The notes beneath the pieces were generated by a model. That model was not told the DNA's origin and did no database searches. It saw nothing but the letters and a program-made list of their open reading frames with translations. From Ruegeria sp. YS9 (GTDB lineage Bacteria > Pseudomonadota > Alphaproteobacteria > Rhodobacterales > Rhodobacteraceae): a stretch of DNA of 64,000 nucleotides. The position numbers and the translations under genes are program-made. Below are positions 35,205 through 43,564 of this stretch, one piece after another; within the stretch, counting starts at the first letter, position 1, and each line of letters opens with the position of its first letter. The DNA lies in assembly GCF_024628725.1 (NCBI RefSeq), contig NZ_CP102409.1:3156001-3220000 (forward strand), given 5' to 3'.

Positions 35205-35356
35205 GTTTCGAATTCATGGAGTACAGGTTTCTTTTTGAGAGTGATATCGCGGCGCAGCCGCGACGCGCCCGACCCGCCCCCCAGGGCGGGCGCGTTCAGC
35301 ACCCACCCTCAGGCCGGGCGCATCGCTACCGTTGCGCGGGAAGGCAATTGTTATGA
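35201..35356 (+). CDS. 51-codon ORF bridging two cluster genes, partly repeat-derived
   Basis: ATG 35201 overlaps the previous stop (ATGA) and its own stop TGA 35354-35356 overlaps the next start (ATGA). AAAGGA at 35187-35192 is a good ribosome site. The first 15 residues (MSFEFMEYRFLFESD) are in the AT-rich style; the rest is coded by a GC-rich repeat-like block (PRRARPAPQGGRVQHPPSGR). It may be a made-by-accident peptide whose value is to carry ribosomes to the next gene. Protein function is unlikely to be conserved. Confidence 0.45.
   Translation: MSFEFMEYRFLFESDIAAQPRRARPAPQGGRVQHPPSGRAHRYRCAGRQLL
35241..35340. repeat. GC-rich repeat-like block in the cluster
   Basis: A run of GCGGCGCAGCCGCGACGCGC and CCGACCCGCCCCCCAGGGCG type sequence with a CCCGCCC / GGGCGGG hairpin. 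It marks the right border of the AT-rich insert and resembles GC-rich extragenic repeats of Rhodobacterales from memory. I found only one full copy here. Confidence 0.4.
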
Positions 35357-36690
35357 TCCGCCTCATCGAAAAAGGCCTGATGTTCGGCAATCTCGTCCAC
35401 ATCTCCAGCCCGGCTCTGGTCGAACGGTATAACCGCGCGTTGCAGCATCTGGCGGGCAAGACCACGGCGCTGACGGATTTTCATGTCGATATCTCGGGCT
35501 ATTCGCCGGAGGTGGGGATTGAGCTGGACGACCCGCTCTACCTCAACCCCAACGGGGTCAACCGGCAGTTCATCCTGCTGACGACCGAACAAAAACGCGC
35601 GCCTTTGCTGAACGTCAAATTCTCGACCTCGCGCGATATTCTGCGAGACTTCATCGAGATGAACGAGGCGCAGCTGTTCGCCCTGACCGCCACCGATGCG
35701 GTGGCCGGAGAGTTGGTGAACTCGGTCTTCAAACTCACCACACCGCGCGACCTGCTGAACCTGCGCAAGATCGAGATTGAGGCCGACACAACAGGCGGCA
35801 CCCTGCGCAAGGCACAGCAACTGGCAGGCATGGTCGAACGGTTCAAAACCAAAGAGGACGCCTGGTTCGATGATGTGCTGATCGCCAAGATGATCGAAAC
35901 CGCCAGGGAAACCGGTGACGTCACCCGAAACCCGGTGCGCCTGCGTCATACGGATTTTGAGCAGCGAAACTTCTGGACGGCACATTTCGGTGGGCTTTAT
36001 CTTTTTCCCGACGTTGATCACCCGGCAGCGATTTGCATGGGTGAAAAGCCTGACGACCTGCCGATCAAATACACGTTTGATCCGTCGCAGCGGAACCAGA
36101 TTGCCAAATTTCTGGACTACAACGATCTGGTTGAGCCCATCGTCAAGGCGCGCGGCGTGGATGCGGCCGCGATCCTGCAACAGAAGATGGATTTCCTGAC
36201 CGTCGATGCGGCGGCGGATGCGGATGTTGACCTGACCGGGCTGGATCGCAGCGACATGCGGCGGTTGGCACGGAACCACGCGGATCGCCTGCCGCAGGCC
36301 TATCACGGGCTTGCGCAACTGCTGCGCTGGGCAAGTGATGGGGGTCCGTGGCCGCGCATCACTTCGGACCATCCGGCCTATTTCTACACGCTACGCGCCG
36401 CCGATACGCCGAACCGCGATCTGGTGAACATGCTGCTTTCCGAATTGGCCCCGCTGGACCCGCGCCAGATGTTCATCTGCCACAAAGAATTGTTCTACCG
36501 AACATATTCGGGCTGGCCCGAGAGCAAGAAGGCCTATGTGGCCGACTTCCTTGCGCGCGAATATCAGGTGGACAAACAAGGCGCCCGCGCCGCCCTGTTC
36601 GGACATGAGCTGGATATGAGCGGCGACGATCGCGTCAGCGATGACATAATTGCCCGGGTCGGTCCGTGGGGTTCGGTGAGGAAAGGTTGA
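35353..36690 (+). CDS. Conserved protein of unknown function (445 aa)
   Basis: 445 residues from ATG 35353, preceded by GGAAGG; an earlier TTG at 35332 is less likely. It opens with LIEKGLMFGNLVHISSPALV. Conserved-looking features are NPNGVNRQFILLTTEQKRAP, FDPSQRNQIAKFLDYNDLV, HADRLPQAYHGLAQLLRWAS and KELFYRTYSGWPESKKAYVA. No transmembrane helix, signal peptide or known catalytic motif. I believe the family carries a DUF number but will not state one. It follows the AAA+ gene closely and is likely co-expressed through the overlap chain, so it is probably part of the same complex. Confidence 0.75.
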   Translation: MIRLIEKGLMFGNLVHISSPALVERYNRALQHLAGKTTALTDFHVDISGYSPEVGIELDDPLYLNPNGVNRQFILLTTEQKRAPLLNVKFSTSRDILRDFIEMNEAQLFALTATDAVAGELVNSVFKLTTPRDLLNLRKIEIEADTTGGTLRKAQQLAGMVERFKTKEDAWFDDVLIAKMIETARETGDVTRNPVRLRHTDFEQRNFWTAHFGGLYLFPDVDHPAAICMGEKPDDLPIKYTFDPSQRNQIAKFLDYNDLVEPIVKARGVDAAAILQQKMDFLTVDAAADADVDLTGLDRSDMRRLARNHADRLPQAYHGLAQLLRWASDGGPWPRITSDHPAYFYTLRAADTPNRDLVNMLLSELAPLDPRQMFICHKELFYRTYSGWPESKKAYVADFLAREYQVDKQGARAALFGHELDMSGDDRVSDDIIARVGPWGSVRKG

Positions 36691-36691
36691 A

Positions 36692-36958
36692 ATGATTGGA
36701 TTATTGCGCCTTTTGCTGATCTTGCTGGTGATCCAGACGATTGCCTATGTCGGGCTGTCTTTCTATTCGCGCGGCATACGTCGGCGCAAATTGGAGAACT
36801 GGTGGGACGAAAAGGGCAAGACGGGCAACAAAGAAGCCTTTGTCGAACGCGGATTGCATGTGTATGACAACTCGTTTCGGCGTAAACTGATCCTAGGTGT
36901 CTATATCGTGCCGTGGGTGGCGATTGGCGCGCTGATCTACATCGTGAATTACATGTGA
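36692..36958 (+). CDS. Two-helix membrane protein
   Basis: 88 residues with a hydrophobic helix at residues 4-24 (LRLLLILLVIQTIAYVGLSF), a basic RRRK stretch after it, a polar middle (ENWWDEKGKTGNKEAFVERG) and a second helix near 66-86. Start one base after the previous stop, with GGAAAGG upstream. No function is known. Its place beside DUF1523 and the ATPase suggests it anchors the complex in the inner membrane. Confidence 0.7.
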   Translation: MIGLLRLLLILLVIQTIAYVGLSFYSRGIRRRKLENWWDEKGKTGNKEAFVERGLHVYDNSFRRKLILGVYIVPWVAIGALIYIVNYM

Positions 36959-36968
36959 GGGTTTAGGC

Positions 36969-37613
36969 ATGGCCTATGTGAAATGGGCGTTCATTATCAT
37001 TTTCTGGGGCACGATTGCCGTGATCCTGCAATATTCTCTGCCCCAGCATGACATTGTGCGCATCGTCAACACCTATGAAGAACGGCAGGATCTGAACGAC
37101 TGGACCCGGATCTTCTGGTCAGAGCCGGAAGATCAATCCACCAGCCTGTCCAACCGGGATGTGCAGTTCATTCAGGCGGTGCGGGCCAATGGAAAACCCA
37201 TCGTGTACCGAAATGAGGATACCGGCTGGGGATGGCCGCCGTATTTCAAGTTCGACACGGCGAACCTGTATACCGAGGCCAATGATGCGAAATCGACCAA
37301 GGAGAACCCGAAATGGGTGGTCGTGACCCATTACGGGTGGCGCAATGAATTCATGTCGATCTTTCCCAACGCCATTTTCATCAAGCATGTGGATGGCCCG
37401 GATGTGCGGATCATTCCATGGTTCAATATCATCTTCCTGACGATCTTTGCGGCGTTCGTTTGGGCGGTATGGGTGCGTTGGCGCAGGTTCCGGCAATCCC
37501 GGATCGATCCGATGATCGAAAACGTTGAAGACGGCCTGTATGCGGCCGGTGATGCCATTGAAGAGCGGCGCAACAGGTTTCGCCGCTGGCTGGACAGCTG
37601 GAAATCGAAATAG
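36969..37613 (+). CDS. DUF1523 family membrane protein
   Basis: 214 residues. One N-terminal anchor helix (AFIIIFWGTIAVILQYSL), a large extracytoplasmic loop with HDIVRIVNTYEERQDLNDWT, TGWGWPPYFKFDTANL and a Trp/Tyr-rich core, then a second helix (IIFLTIFAAFVWAVWVR) and a basic C-terminal helix. These match DUF1523, a Rhodobacterales-type family without known function. It ends the cluster, with a stem-loop 15 bases downstream. Its periplasmic domain and the ATPase give the cluster parts on both sides of the membrane. Confidence 0.85.
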   Translation: MAYVKWAFIIIFWGTIAVILQYSLPQHDIVRIVNTYEERQDLNDWTRIFWSEPEDQSTSLSNRDVQFIQAVRANGKPIVYRNEDTGWGWPPYFKFDTANLYTEANDAKSTKENPKWVVVTHYGWRNEFMSIFPNAIFIKHVDGPDVRIIPWFNIIFLTIFAAFVWAVWVRWRRFRQSRIDPMIENVEDGLYAAGDAIEERRNRFRRWLDSWKSK

Positions 37614-37627
37614 ACCGCAGCTGAGGC

Positions 37628-37648
37628 GGGCGTGGCAGCAGCACGCCC
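37628..37648. terminator. Hairpin between DUF1523 and flgI
   Basis: GGGCGTG-GCAGCAG-CACGCCC, a perfect seven-base-pair stem, lies between the converging cluster and flgI. No T-run follows, so its strength as a terminator is uncertain. Confidence 0.5.
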
Positions 37649-37667
37649 ATCCGGCTGGCTGTGCCCT

Positions 37668-38762
37668 TCACCTGACGATGAATTCCGCATGCAGCGCGCC
37701 TGCTGCCTTGATCGTTTTCAGAATGTCGATCATGTCCTGAGGCGAGACCCCAAGCGCGTTCAGGCCTGCGACAACCTCGGACAACGTGGTGGCCTCGGGG
37801 ATTTCGGCGAGGCCGGTTCCCTCTTCTTCTTCGATCCCTGCGATTGTCCGTGGCACGACCACTGTTTCACCTCTGGCGAACGGGTTGGGCTGCACTGCAA
37901 TCGGTGCTTCCTGAACCGTCAGAGTCAGGTTGCCTTGAGACACCGCAACACGCGAAATTCGGACCTCTTGCCCCATGACAATGGTGCCAGAGCGCTGATC
38001 GACAACAACGCGCGCTTTCGATTCCGGTTCAACCAGAATGTTTTCAATGCGCCCAATGGCATGGGCTGTCGAAACCGCCTGAGTCGCCGCGACGTTGAGC
38101 TCAACCGTGCCGGAATCCCGCATAATCGCCACGGCTCTGTTGAACTCGGTGTTTATCGCGGTTTCGATGCGCGCGGCTGTGGTGAAGTCTGGCTCTCTGA
38201 GTGCGAGGCGCATCTGAGTGAGAGTTGACAAGTCGAAGTCAATTTCACGCTCGACCCTCGCGCCGGATGGGATCACGCCCGAAGTTGGCACCCCGCGCAC
38301 GACTGAAGCTGCCTCTCCTTCAGCCGAAACGCCGCCCGCAAGGATTGTGCCCTGAGCGACCGCATAGATTTGGCCGTCGGCCGCGTTCAGCGGGGTCATG
38401 ATCAGAGTGCCCCCCAAGAGGCTGCTGGAATCGCCTATGGCTGAAACCGTTACATCGATTTGACCACCCACCCGTGCAAAAGGCGGAAGGCTGGCCGTGA
38501 CCAATACCGCTGCCACGTTTTTGGGCCGGAAATCCTCACCGGTGACGTTGACGCCAAGACGTTCGAGGATGTTGGACATGATTTCTTCGGTGAAGGGCGC
38601 GTTGCGTAATCCATCACCGGTTCCGTTCAAGCCGACCACCAGGCCATAACCCACCAGATCGTTGCCCCGTACACCGTCAAAATCCACGAGGTCCTTGAGA
38701 CGGATTGTCCCTGCCCAAGCCATGCCGGGAAGGAGAAGCAGGAGAAGTATCAGCGCCCTCAT
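37668..38762 (-). CDS. flgI: Flagellar P-ring protein
   Basis: 364 residues with a signal peptide (ALILLLLLLPGMAWA) and the FlgI signature GNDLVGYGLVVGLNGTGDGL. Further conserved parts are FRPKNVAAVLVTASLPPFAR and the C-terminal LNALGVSPQDMIDILKTIKA. It forms the ring around the flagellar rod at the peptidoglycan. It overlaps the end of flgL by four bases and is the last gene of flgE-flgK-flgL-flgI. The FlgA that helps assemble it is coded 10 kb away in the plus-strand block. Confidence 0.96.
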   Translation of the reverse strand: MRALILLLLLLPGMAWAGTIRLKDLVDFDGVRGNDLVGYGLVVGLNGTGDGLRNAPFTEEIMSNILERLGVNVTGEDFRPKNVAAVLVTASLPPFARVGGQIDVTVSAIGDSSSLLGGTLIMTPLNAADGQIYAVAQGTILAGGVSAEGEAASVVRGVPTSGVIPSGARVEREIDFDLSTLTQMRLALREPDFTTAARIETAINTEFNRAVAIMRDSGTVELNVAATQAVSTAHAIGRIENILVEPESKARVVVDQRSGTIVMGQEVRISRVAVSQGNLTLTVQEAPIAVQPNPFARGETVVVPRTIAGIEEEEGTGLAEIPEATTLSEVVAGLNALGVSPQDMIDILKTIKAAGALHAEFIVR

Positions 38763-39766
38763 CTCAGAAAGTTCACCAGTGAAAGGTTCGCATTGCGAAC
38801 GGTTACGGAATACAGGCTTTCCAATTGAAATTGCACCGTTTGCAGTTTTGCTGCCGTCTCATAAGGATCGGCCGCGATCAGTTCGTTCCGGCTGAATTCC
38901 AAGCTGGTCCGGGCCGAGGAATTGCGTGTTGCAGCCTCTTCGATGCGGGCTTCGGCCGCTCCGACTTTTGCCCGGAGTTTTACGGTGGCATCCTGTGCGT
39001 TGGCCAGATCGACCCCTAACTGCGTGAACAATGCGGTGCGCTGATCGGGCGAAAGTGCCAATGCGCTGTCGGTGGCCAGCGCCGCAACGGCGACATCCCT
39101 GAGTGCGGCCTTGAACGCCGGATCCGTTGCCGTGATCGGCAGCGTGACGCTTTCGTTTTCCGAAATCTGCATCGGAGACAGTGTGCTGCTTGACCCCTGA
39201 TAAATCACGGCGTCGAAACCGGCCGGGTCATTGAACCAGTTTTCTGCCGCCAGCCTGATATCAGCGACCGTCGCAAGCCCCGTCAACTGCGACTTCAGCG
39301 CCGTCAAAAGATCGTTCGAAGATTGCAGAGGCGACACATCGGTGGCGGTGCCGGAAAACAGGCTGCGCCCTCCCACGCGTGTGTTCAGTGCCGAGATCAT
39401 CGTGTCCAGCTCGTTTTTCGCCTGTTGGGACGCTTGTTCATGATTGACGGGCTGATTGGCGGTTCCGTAGGCCAGCAAAGACGCGGTCATGTCTCCGACC
39501 GAATCTCCGAAGGTTTTCAGGCTCAGTTGCATGGTGTCGGTGAACAGGGCGGCTTCGGACGTTGCGATGCCAAAGGCGTCGAGTCTGGCGAGGCTGCGGT
39601 CGAGATCCAGAATTTGCGAATAATCCCCGCCAAGCCGACCCGAGACGTCCTGTACCCGCCCGGTGGACATTTCATAAGAGAGGGTTTCGATCTGGGTTTT
39701 GATATCTGTTGCGCGGGTTCGCAAGGTCATTCCTCGCGCCAAATCGCCGATAGAAGTGATGTTCAT
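38759..39766 (-). CDS. flgL: Hook-filament junction protein FlgL
   Basis: 335 residues from ATG 39766; a GTG at 39772 overlaps the flgK stop and would add two residues. It begins NITSIGDLARGMTLRTRATD and ends with LESLYSVTVRNANLSLVNFLR, the alpha-helical N- and C-terminal D0/D1 pair seen in flagellin-like proteins. FlgL (HAP3) joins hook to filament. Divergent middle region. It lies between flgK and flgI in one operon. Identification rests on order and terminal helices, which are good. Confidence 0.9.
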   Translation of the reverse strand: MNITSIGDLARGMTLRTRATDIKTQIETLSYEMSTGRVQDVSGRLGGDYSQILDLDRSLARLDAFGIATSEAALFTDTMQLSLKTFGDSVGDMTASLLAYGTANQPVNHEQASQQAKNELDTMISALNTRVGGRSLFSGTATDVSPLQSSNDLLTALKSQLTGLATVADIRLAAENWFNDPAGFDAVIYQGSSSTLSPMQISENESVTLPITATDPAFKAALRDVAVAALATDSALALSPDQRTALFTQLGVDLANAQDATVKLRAKVGAAEARIEEAATRNSSARTSLEFSRNELIAADPYETAAKLQTVQFQLESLYSVTVRNANLSLVNFLR

Positions 39767-39768
39767 GG

Positions 39769-41220
39769 TCACAACCTCAGAAGAGTTTCCATAAGCTCGT
39801 CAACAACCGAGATGACACGGGCGTTCGCGGCATAGGTCTGTTCGACCTGCATGAGCCGTTGCAGTTCCTGATCGGTATCCACGCCCTGCGCGGCCTCGAT
39901 CTGCGCCATTTGCTGCTGGAAGCTGTTTGCAAAAGTCTTGCGTTGATCCGCGGCATGGGCGTGCGCGCCCGCTTTCGACAACAGGGCCTCGGTCAACTCG
40001 GCAGCGCGCATGTTTCCCGTGCCGAACAGCCCGCCGGGTACCGGGCGCGCGTCGTTCAATATGTTCCCGAACGCGCGCAGTTGAGCCGCCTGCCCGGGGT
40101 CACCCGGTGTTGCGGCACCCAGACCCGCGCGCAGTTTCCAACTGTCCCCGCCATTGTCAGGGTCGACCGTCGAATTGAGTGAGATCCGTGATGCAAGTCC
40201 GACAACAGATGCAGGATTGAATCGGTTGCCGTCGTCGGTGAACAGACCGGGATCTGTCGCAAGAGCCGTCGAATCCAAACCGGGCGTTTCAAATCGTTCA
40301 ATCAGGTCCCTTGCAACCGTGTCGAGCTGAACCTGTGCCTCGACTGCCAAATCGTCGCGGATGGTGAACTGCGCCATCAGTGCCCCGCCGCGGATTTGAG
40401 CGTTACCTGCGCTTGTCCGCACCGGGTTGCCGTTCATCTCCAGACCGGACAACAGACCATTTGCCACGGTCATGTGAGGCTTTGTTTCACCGGTCGTGGA
40501 AAAAGTGAACTCCGAGGCCGTGCCTTCCAGCAGGATCAGCCCGCCCTCCGAGTACAGGGATACCTGATCATTGGCGCGGGGCACGACATTGACCGGGATC
40601 AGGGTATTGACCTGGTCGATCAGGACATGCCGCTGGTCCAGCAGGGCACCGATGTCACCGCCAGAGTTTTGAATGGCAGGAATCTTGGCGTTCAGGTCTT
40701 CGATATCTTTCAGAGTCTGATTCAGGGTTTCGATCTGAGCGCCAATTTTCCGATCAGCATCCGAGCGTGCCTGGCGTACGCCTTCTGATGCTGCGTTCAG
40801 CTCGTTGGTCAGATCGCGGGCCGAGCGCGCAACCTGATCCAGCCGTTCGATCGAGTCAGGCAGACTGGCCGCCGTGATGAAGGCGTTTTCCAATGAGGAC
40901 AGACGGGTAGACAGCGAAGGGCCGTCATCAAGAGACCCCACCAGATGTTCGAACCGAGCGTGAAAATCTGAAACGTCCGACCGAAAGGCGAGTTCAGCAT
41001 CAGAGGAACGTCTGTTGGCTGTCAAAACCGGATCCTGATGCCGGATCACGCCCACGGTGCGTACGCCATTTCCGGATATAGGGCTTGTTGCAAGCTCGAG
41101 GGACCGGCGCGCATAGCCGGGGGTCAGCGCATTCGCGATGTTTCCGGACACCACAGCGGCCCCGCGACTGGCCGCAGTCAGCCCGCCCAGTGCGTTATTG
41201 AGTGCTGTCGACATGTTCAT
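39769..41220 (-). CDS. flgK: Hook-associated protein FlgK
   Basis: 483 residues. The N-terminus STALNNALGGLTAASRGAAV and NIANALTPGYARRSLEL is the classic rod/hook family start (NxxNxxTxGY). The C-terminus has DTDQELQRLMQVEQTYAANA ahead of the final helix. It is HAP1, which sits directly on the hook. AAGGAG precedes ATG 41220. It is 32 bases after flgE, and its stop overlaps a possible flgL GTG (GTGA). Confidence 0.95.
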   Translation of the reverse strand: MNMSTALNNALGGLTAASRGAAVVSGNIANALTPGYARRSLELATSPISGNGVRTVGVIRHQDPVLTANRRSSDAELAFRSDVSDFHARFEHLVGSLDDGPSLSTRLSSLENAFITAASLPDSIERLDQVARSARDLTNELNAASEGVRQARSDADRKIGAQIETLNQTLKDIEDLNAKIPAIQNSGGDIGALLDQRHVLIDQVNTLIPVNVVPRANDQVSLYSEGGLILLEGTASEFTFSTTGETKPHMTVANGLLSGLEMNGNPVRTSAGNAQIRGGALMAQFTIRDDLAVEAQVQLDTVARDLIERFETPGLDSTALATDPGLFTDDGNRFNPASVVGLASRISLNSTVDPDNGGDSWKLRAGLGAATPGDPGQAAQLRAFGNILNDARPVPGGLFGTGNMRAAELTEALLSKAGAHAHAADQRKTFANSFQQQMAQIEAAQGVDTDQELQRLMQVEQTYAANARVISVVDELMETLLRL

Positions 41221-41252
41221 GAGGCCGCTCCTTTCTTTGGGTCAGAGCCGGA

Positions 41253-42548
41253 TTAACGCTTCAGGTTTGTCGTTTCCTGCAACATCTCGTCCACCGTCTG
41301 GATCACCGTGGCGCTGGAAGAGTAAGCACGTTGCGTCTGAATCAATGAGGTCAGCTCGGTCGCTACATCCGTGGTGGATTCCTCACGCGCGAAAGAAACA
41401 AGATCCCCGGTCGGGCCTTCGCCCGCATTCCAAAGAAAGAACGTACCGCTTTCACGGGAAGGCGCGTAAGTTTGGCTGTCCAGCGCGGTCAAACCGTTGG
41501 GATTGGGGACATCTGCCAGCGGAATCTGATACATTCGGCGGCTGACGCCGGTGTCGTACAACGCATAGACATATCCGTTCTCATCAACCTGGACGCTGGT
41601 CATTGTGCCAACGGCAGAACCATCTCGTGTGATCGAAACGGGCGCGAACGTATCGGACAATTGGGTTATACCATCTGCATCCCCGATCAGGCCAATATTT
41701 ACCTCCATCGGTCCGCCGGCGACGTTGACCATGACACTGCCCGTTGCTGGATCATAAGCACCGCCTGAAACAGCTGTGACGCTGGCCAGAGTGCCACCTG
41801 CCGTTCGGTTGTCGGTGAATGTCAGCGTGTATTCACCGATGATCGCGCCACCCGAGGCCGAGTCACGCAAGACCATGGTCCATTCGTTGCTGCTGCCGGT
41901 TGCGGGAACAGTTGGAACCAACTGGATATCGACGCTTTCAGACTTGCCGAGATTGTCGAAATACTCAACTGACAAAGGTTGAATGTCGCCCGGCGCGCCC
42001 GCATCTGTCGCCGTGGCCGGAAGGTTCATACGCAGTTTCATTTCCGTGGTTGGGGAACCCGACAGCTGATTCACGCTGAGCTGAATGGGTTCAAGCGCGG
42101 CGGGTGTGTCGCGCGAAACCGGTGGAATAGTGCCATCAGGTGCCGCCCGCCACCCCAGAAGAACAAGACCGGATTCGGTAACCAAATACCCCTCGTCGTT
42201 GGTGCGGAATGACCCGGTTGTTGTCAGCAGCATCTCGTTCGAGCTATTCCCGATCTGCGAACTGGGGCGCACAGGCAACATGCCGCGCCCGCGAACTGCC
42301 AGATCGGTTGAGTTGCTGGTCGTGACCAGGGGCCCGCGTTGATCAATCATGCGCTGGCTTGTCGTCCGCACGCCGCCTGCCGAATAGCTGCCACCCTGGC
42401 CCGACGTGACCATTGAATGAAAATCCGTCTCGACCCGTTTATACCCATAGGTCGAAGAGTTCGCGATGTTGTCGGAAATCGTCGCCAACCTGTTGGCATT
42501 GGCTTTCAGCGCCGCCACACCGGCATTGAGCGAAGAGGAAATGGTCAT
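41253..42548 (-). CDS. flgE: Flagellar hook protein FlgE
   Basis: 431 residues. The N-terminus TISSSLNAGVAALKANANRL, then DNIANSSTYGYKRVE, and the C-terminal TSLIQTQRAYSSSATVIQTV match the rod/hook family; GTMTSVQVDENGYVYALYDTG is the FlgE middle. It is the hook subunit, about the short alphaproteobacterial length. AGAAGGGCG precedes ATG 42548. A CtrA-like box is about 55 bases upstream. It heads flgE-flgK-flgL-flgI. Confidence 0.95.
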   Translation of the reverse strand: MTISSSLNAGVAALKANANRLATISDNIANSSTYGYKRVETDFHSMVTSGQGGSYSAGGVRTTSQRMIDQRGPLVTTSNSTDLAVRGRGMLPVRPSSQIGNSSNEMLLTTTGSFRTNDEGYLVTESGLVLLGWRAAPDGTIPPVSRDTPAALEPIQLSVNQLSGSPTTEMKLRMNLPATATDAGAPGDIQPLSVEYFDNLGKSESVDIQLVPTVPATGSSNEWTMVLRDSASGGAIIGEYTLTFTDNRTAGGTLASVTAVSGGAYDPATGSVMVNVAGGPMEVNIGLIGDADGITQLSDTFAPVSITRDGSAVGTMTSVQVDENGYVYALYDTGVSRRMYQIPLADVPNPNGLTALDSQTYAPSRESGTFFLWNAGEGPTGDLVSFAREESTTDVATELTSLIQTQRAYSSSATVIQTVDEMLQETTNLKR

Positions 42549-42602
42549 GGGTGCGCCCTTCTGTTGCGTCCGTCTTTGATGCAACAGGTAACGCGCTGCC
42601 CC

Positions 42603-42617
42603 TTAACAGCGCGCTAA
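42603..42617 (-). promoter_or_regulatory. CtrA-like box upstream of flgE
   Basis: On the minus strand TTAG-CGCGCTG-TTAA, seven of eight bases of TTAA-N7-TTAA, about 55 bases upstream of the flgE start. The full consensus is present upstream of motB, which supports both. Confidence 0.5.
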
Positions 42618-42639
42618 CATGTAAAATACGCTCTATCAT

Positions 42640-43479
42640 TTAGGGCTGGCGCAGGAAGATCACTTCGATCCTGTTGTTCCGCGCAGCCATGGGATTTTCG
42701 GCGAACAGTTCTCTGTCGGCATGGCCCGCAACACGATCCATCCTTTGTGCCGCAACGCCCTTGTCTTGCAGCAACTGGCGCAATTTTTGAGCCCTTGCCG
42801 TGGACAACTCCCAGGCTGTGTTGCGCGCCTGTACGACCGGAGATGCGCTGACATGCCCTTCGACAGCGATCGAATTGACGACAAGATCCGAGGCTCGGGC
42901 GAGGATCAGGGCCAGGGACCGCAGAAAGCTGGTTGGTTTGTCAGAGCCCGATTCGAACAATGCCTGATCGTCGGTGTCGAACAGTTCCACCACCAATCCT
43001 TCATCTGTGACCCGTGTGACGATATGCTTGAGCAGCTTGTCCGAGACCTCGCTTTCACCCGTGCGCCCCAGCAGTTGCGCCTCCAACGTAGTGAAGTCTT
43101 CCTTGTTCCCTTTGCCGCCGCCCTCGGCATTCACTCCGATCGAGCCGCGGGCCTGATGCGATTCGGTCGGGTGTGTGGTCGTGGCACCCTGACCGTCCCG
43201 CAGCAGCACTTCTTCAGACAGCATGCTGTCGCCGCCAAACGCCCCGTCTCCGCCGCCGGATTCCGGGCTCAGCGGGATTGTTGGCGCGAAATAATCCGCC
43301 AACCCTTTTCGTTGCTGTTCCGTTGTTGCGTTCAGCAGCCACATCAACATGAAGAAGGCCATCATGGCCGTCACAAAGTCGGCATACGCGACTTTCCACG
43401 CGCCACCGTGATGGCCATCGCCACCCGATACACGCTTCTTCTTGATGATGATTGGCGCCGCATTGGTTTGCGCACCCAT
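42640..43479 (-). CDS. motB: Flagellar motor stator protein MotB
   Basis: 279 residues from ATG 43479, with AAGGTGG upstream; GTG 43488 is also possible. The single membrane helix (KVAYADFVTAMMAFFMLMWL) holds the proton-binding Asp34. The C-terminal OmpA-like domain (VEGHVSASP, LSTARAQKLRQLLQDKG, NNRIEVIF) binds peptidoglycan. MotB forms the stator with MotA, whose gene is not in the window. A full CtrA box lies about 50 bases upstream. Confidence 0.95.
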   Translation of the reverse strand: MGAQTNAAPIIIKKKRVSGGDGHHGGAWKVAYADFVTAMMAFFMLMWLLNATTEQQRKGLADYFAPTIPLSPESGGGDGAFGGDSMLSEEVLLRDGQGATTTHPTESHQARGSIGVNAEGGGKGNKEDFTTLEAQLLGRTGESEVSDKLLKHIVTRVTDEGLVVELFDTDDQALFESGSDKPTSFLRSLALILARASDLVVNSIAVEGHVSASPVVQARNTAWELSTARAQKLRQLLQDKGVAAQRMDRVAGHADRELFAENPMAARNNRIEVIFLRQP

Positions 43480-43526
43480 CTCCACCACCTTTTTATCACC
43501 CGACTATCGGGATAGCAGCGCAGGTC

Positions 43527-43541
43527 TTAAGGTGGCCTTAA
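43527..43541 (-). promoter_or_regulatory. CtrA-binding box upstream of motB
   Basis: TTAA-GGTGGCC-TTAA, a perfect match to the alphaproteobacterial CtrA consensus TTAA-N7-TTAA, about 50 bases upstream of motB. A third TTAA follows at 43545. The element is symmetrical enough to act on the minus strand. Confidence 0.7.
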
Positions 43542-43564
43542 CACTTAAAACTGTTCAGAGTTCG

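Noticed and set aside
30271..37613. Interpretation of the unknown cluster as a phage-defence island
   Set aside because: No nuclease, toxin, recombinase or tRNA/att site is seen and the core genes have normal composition; possible but unsupported.
42640..43479. Search for motA beside motB
   Set aside because: No motA frame found in the window; it is presumably elsewhere.
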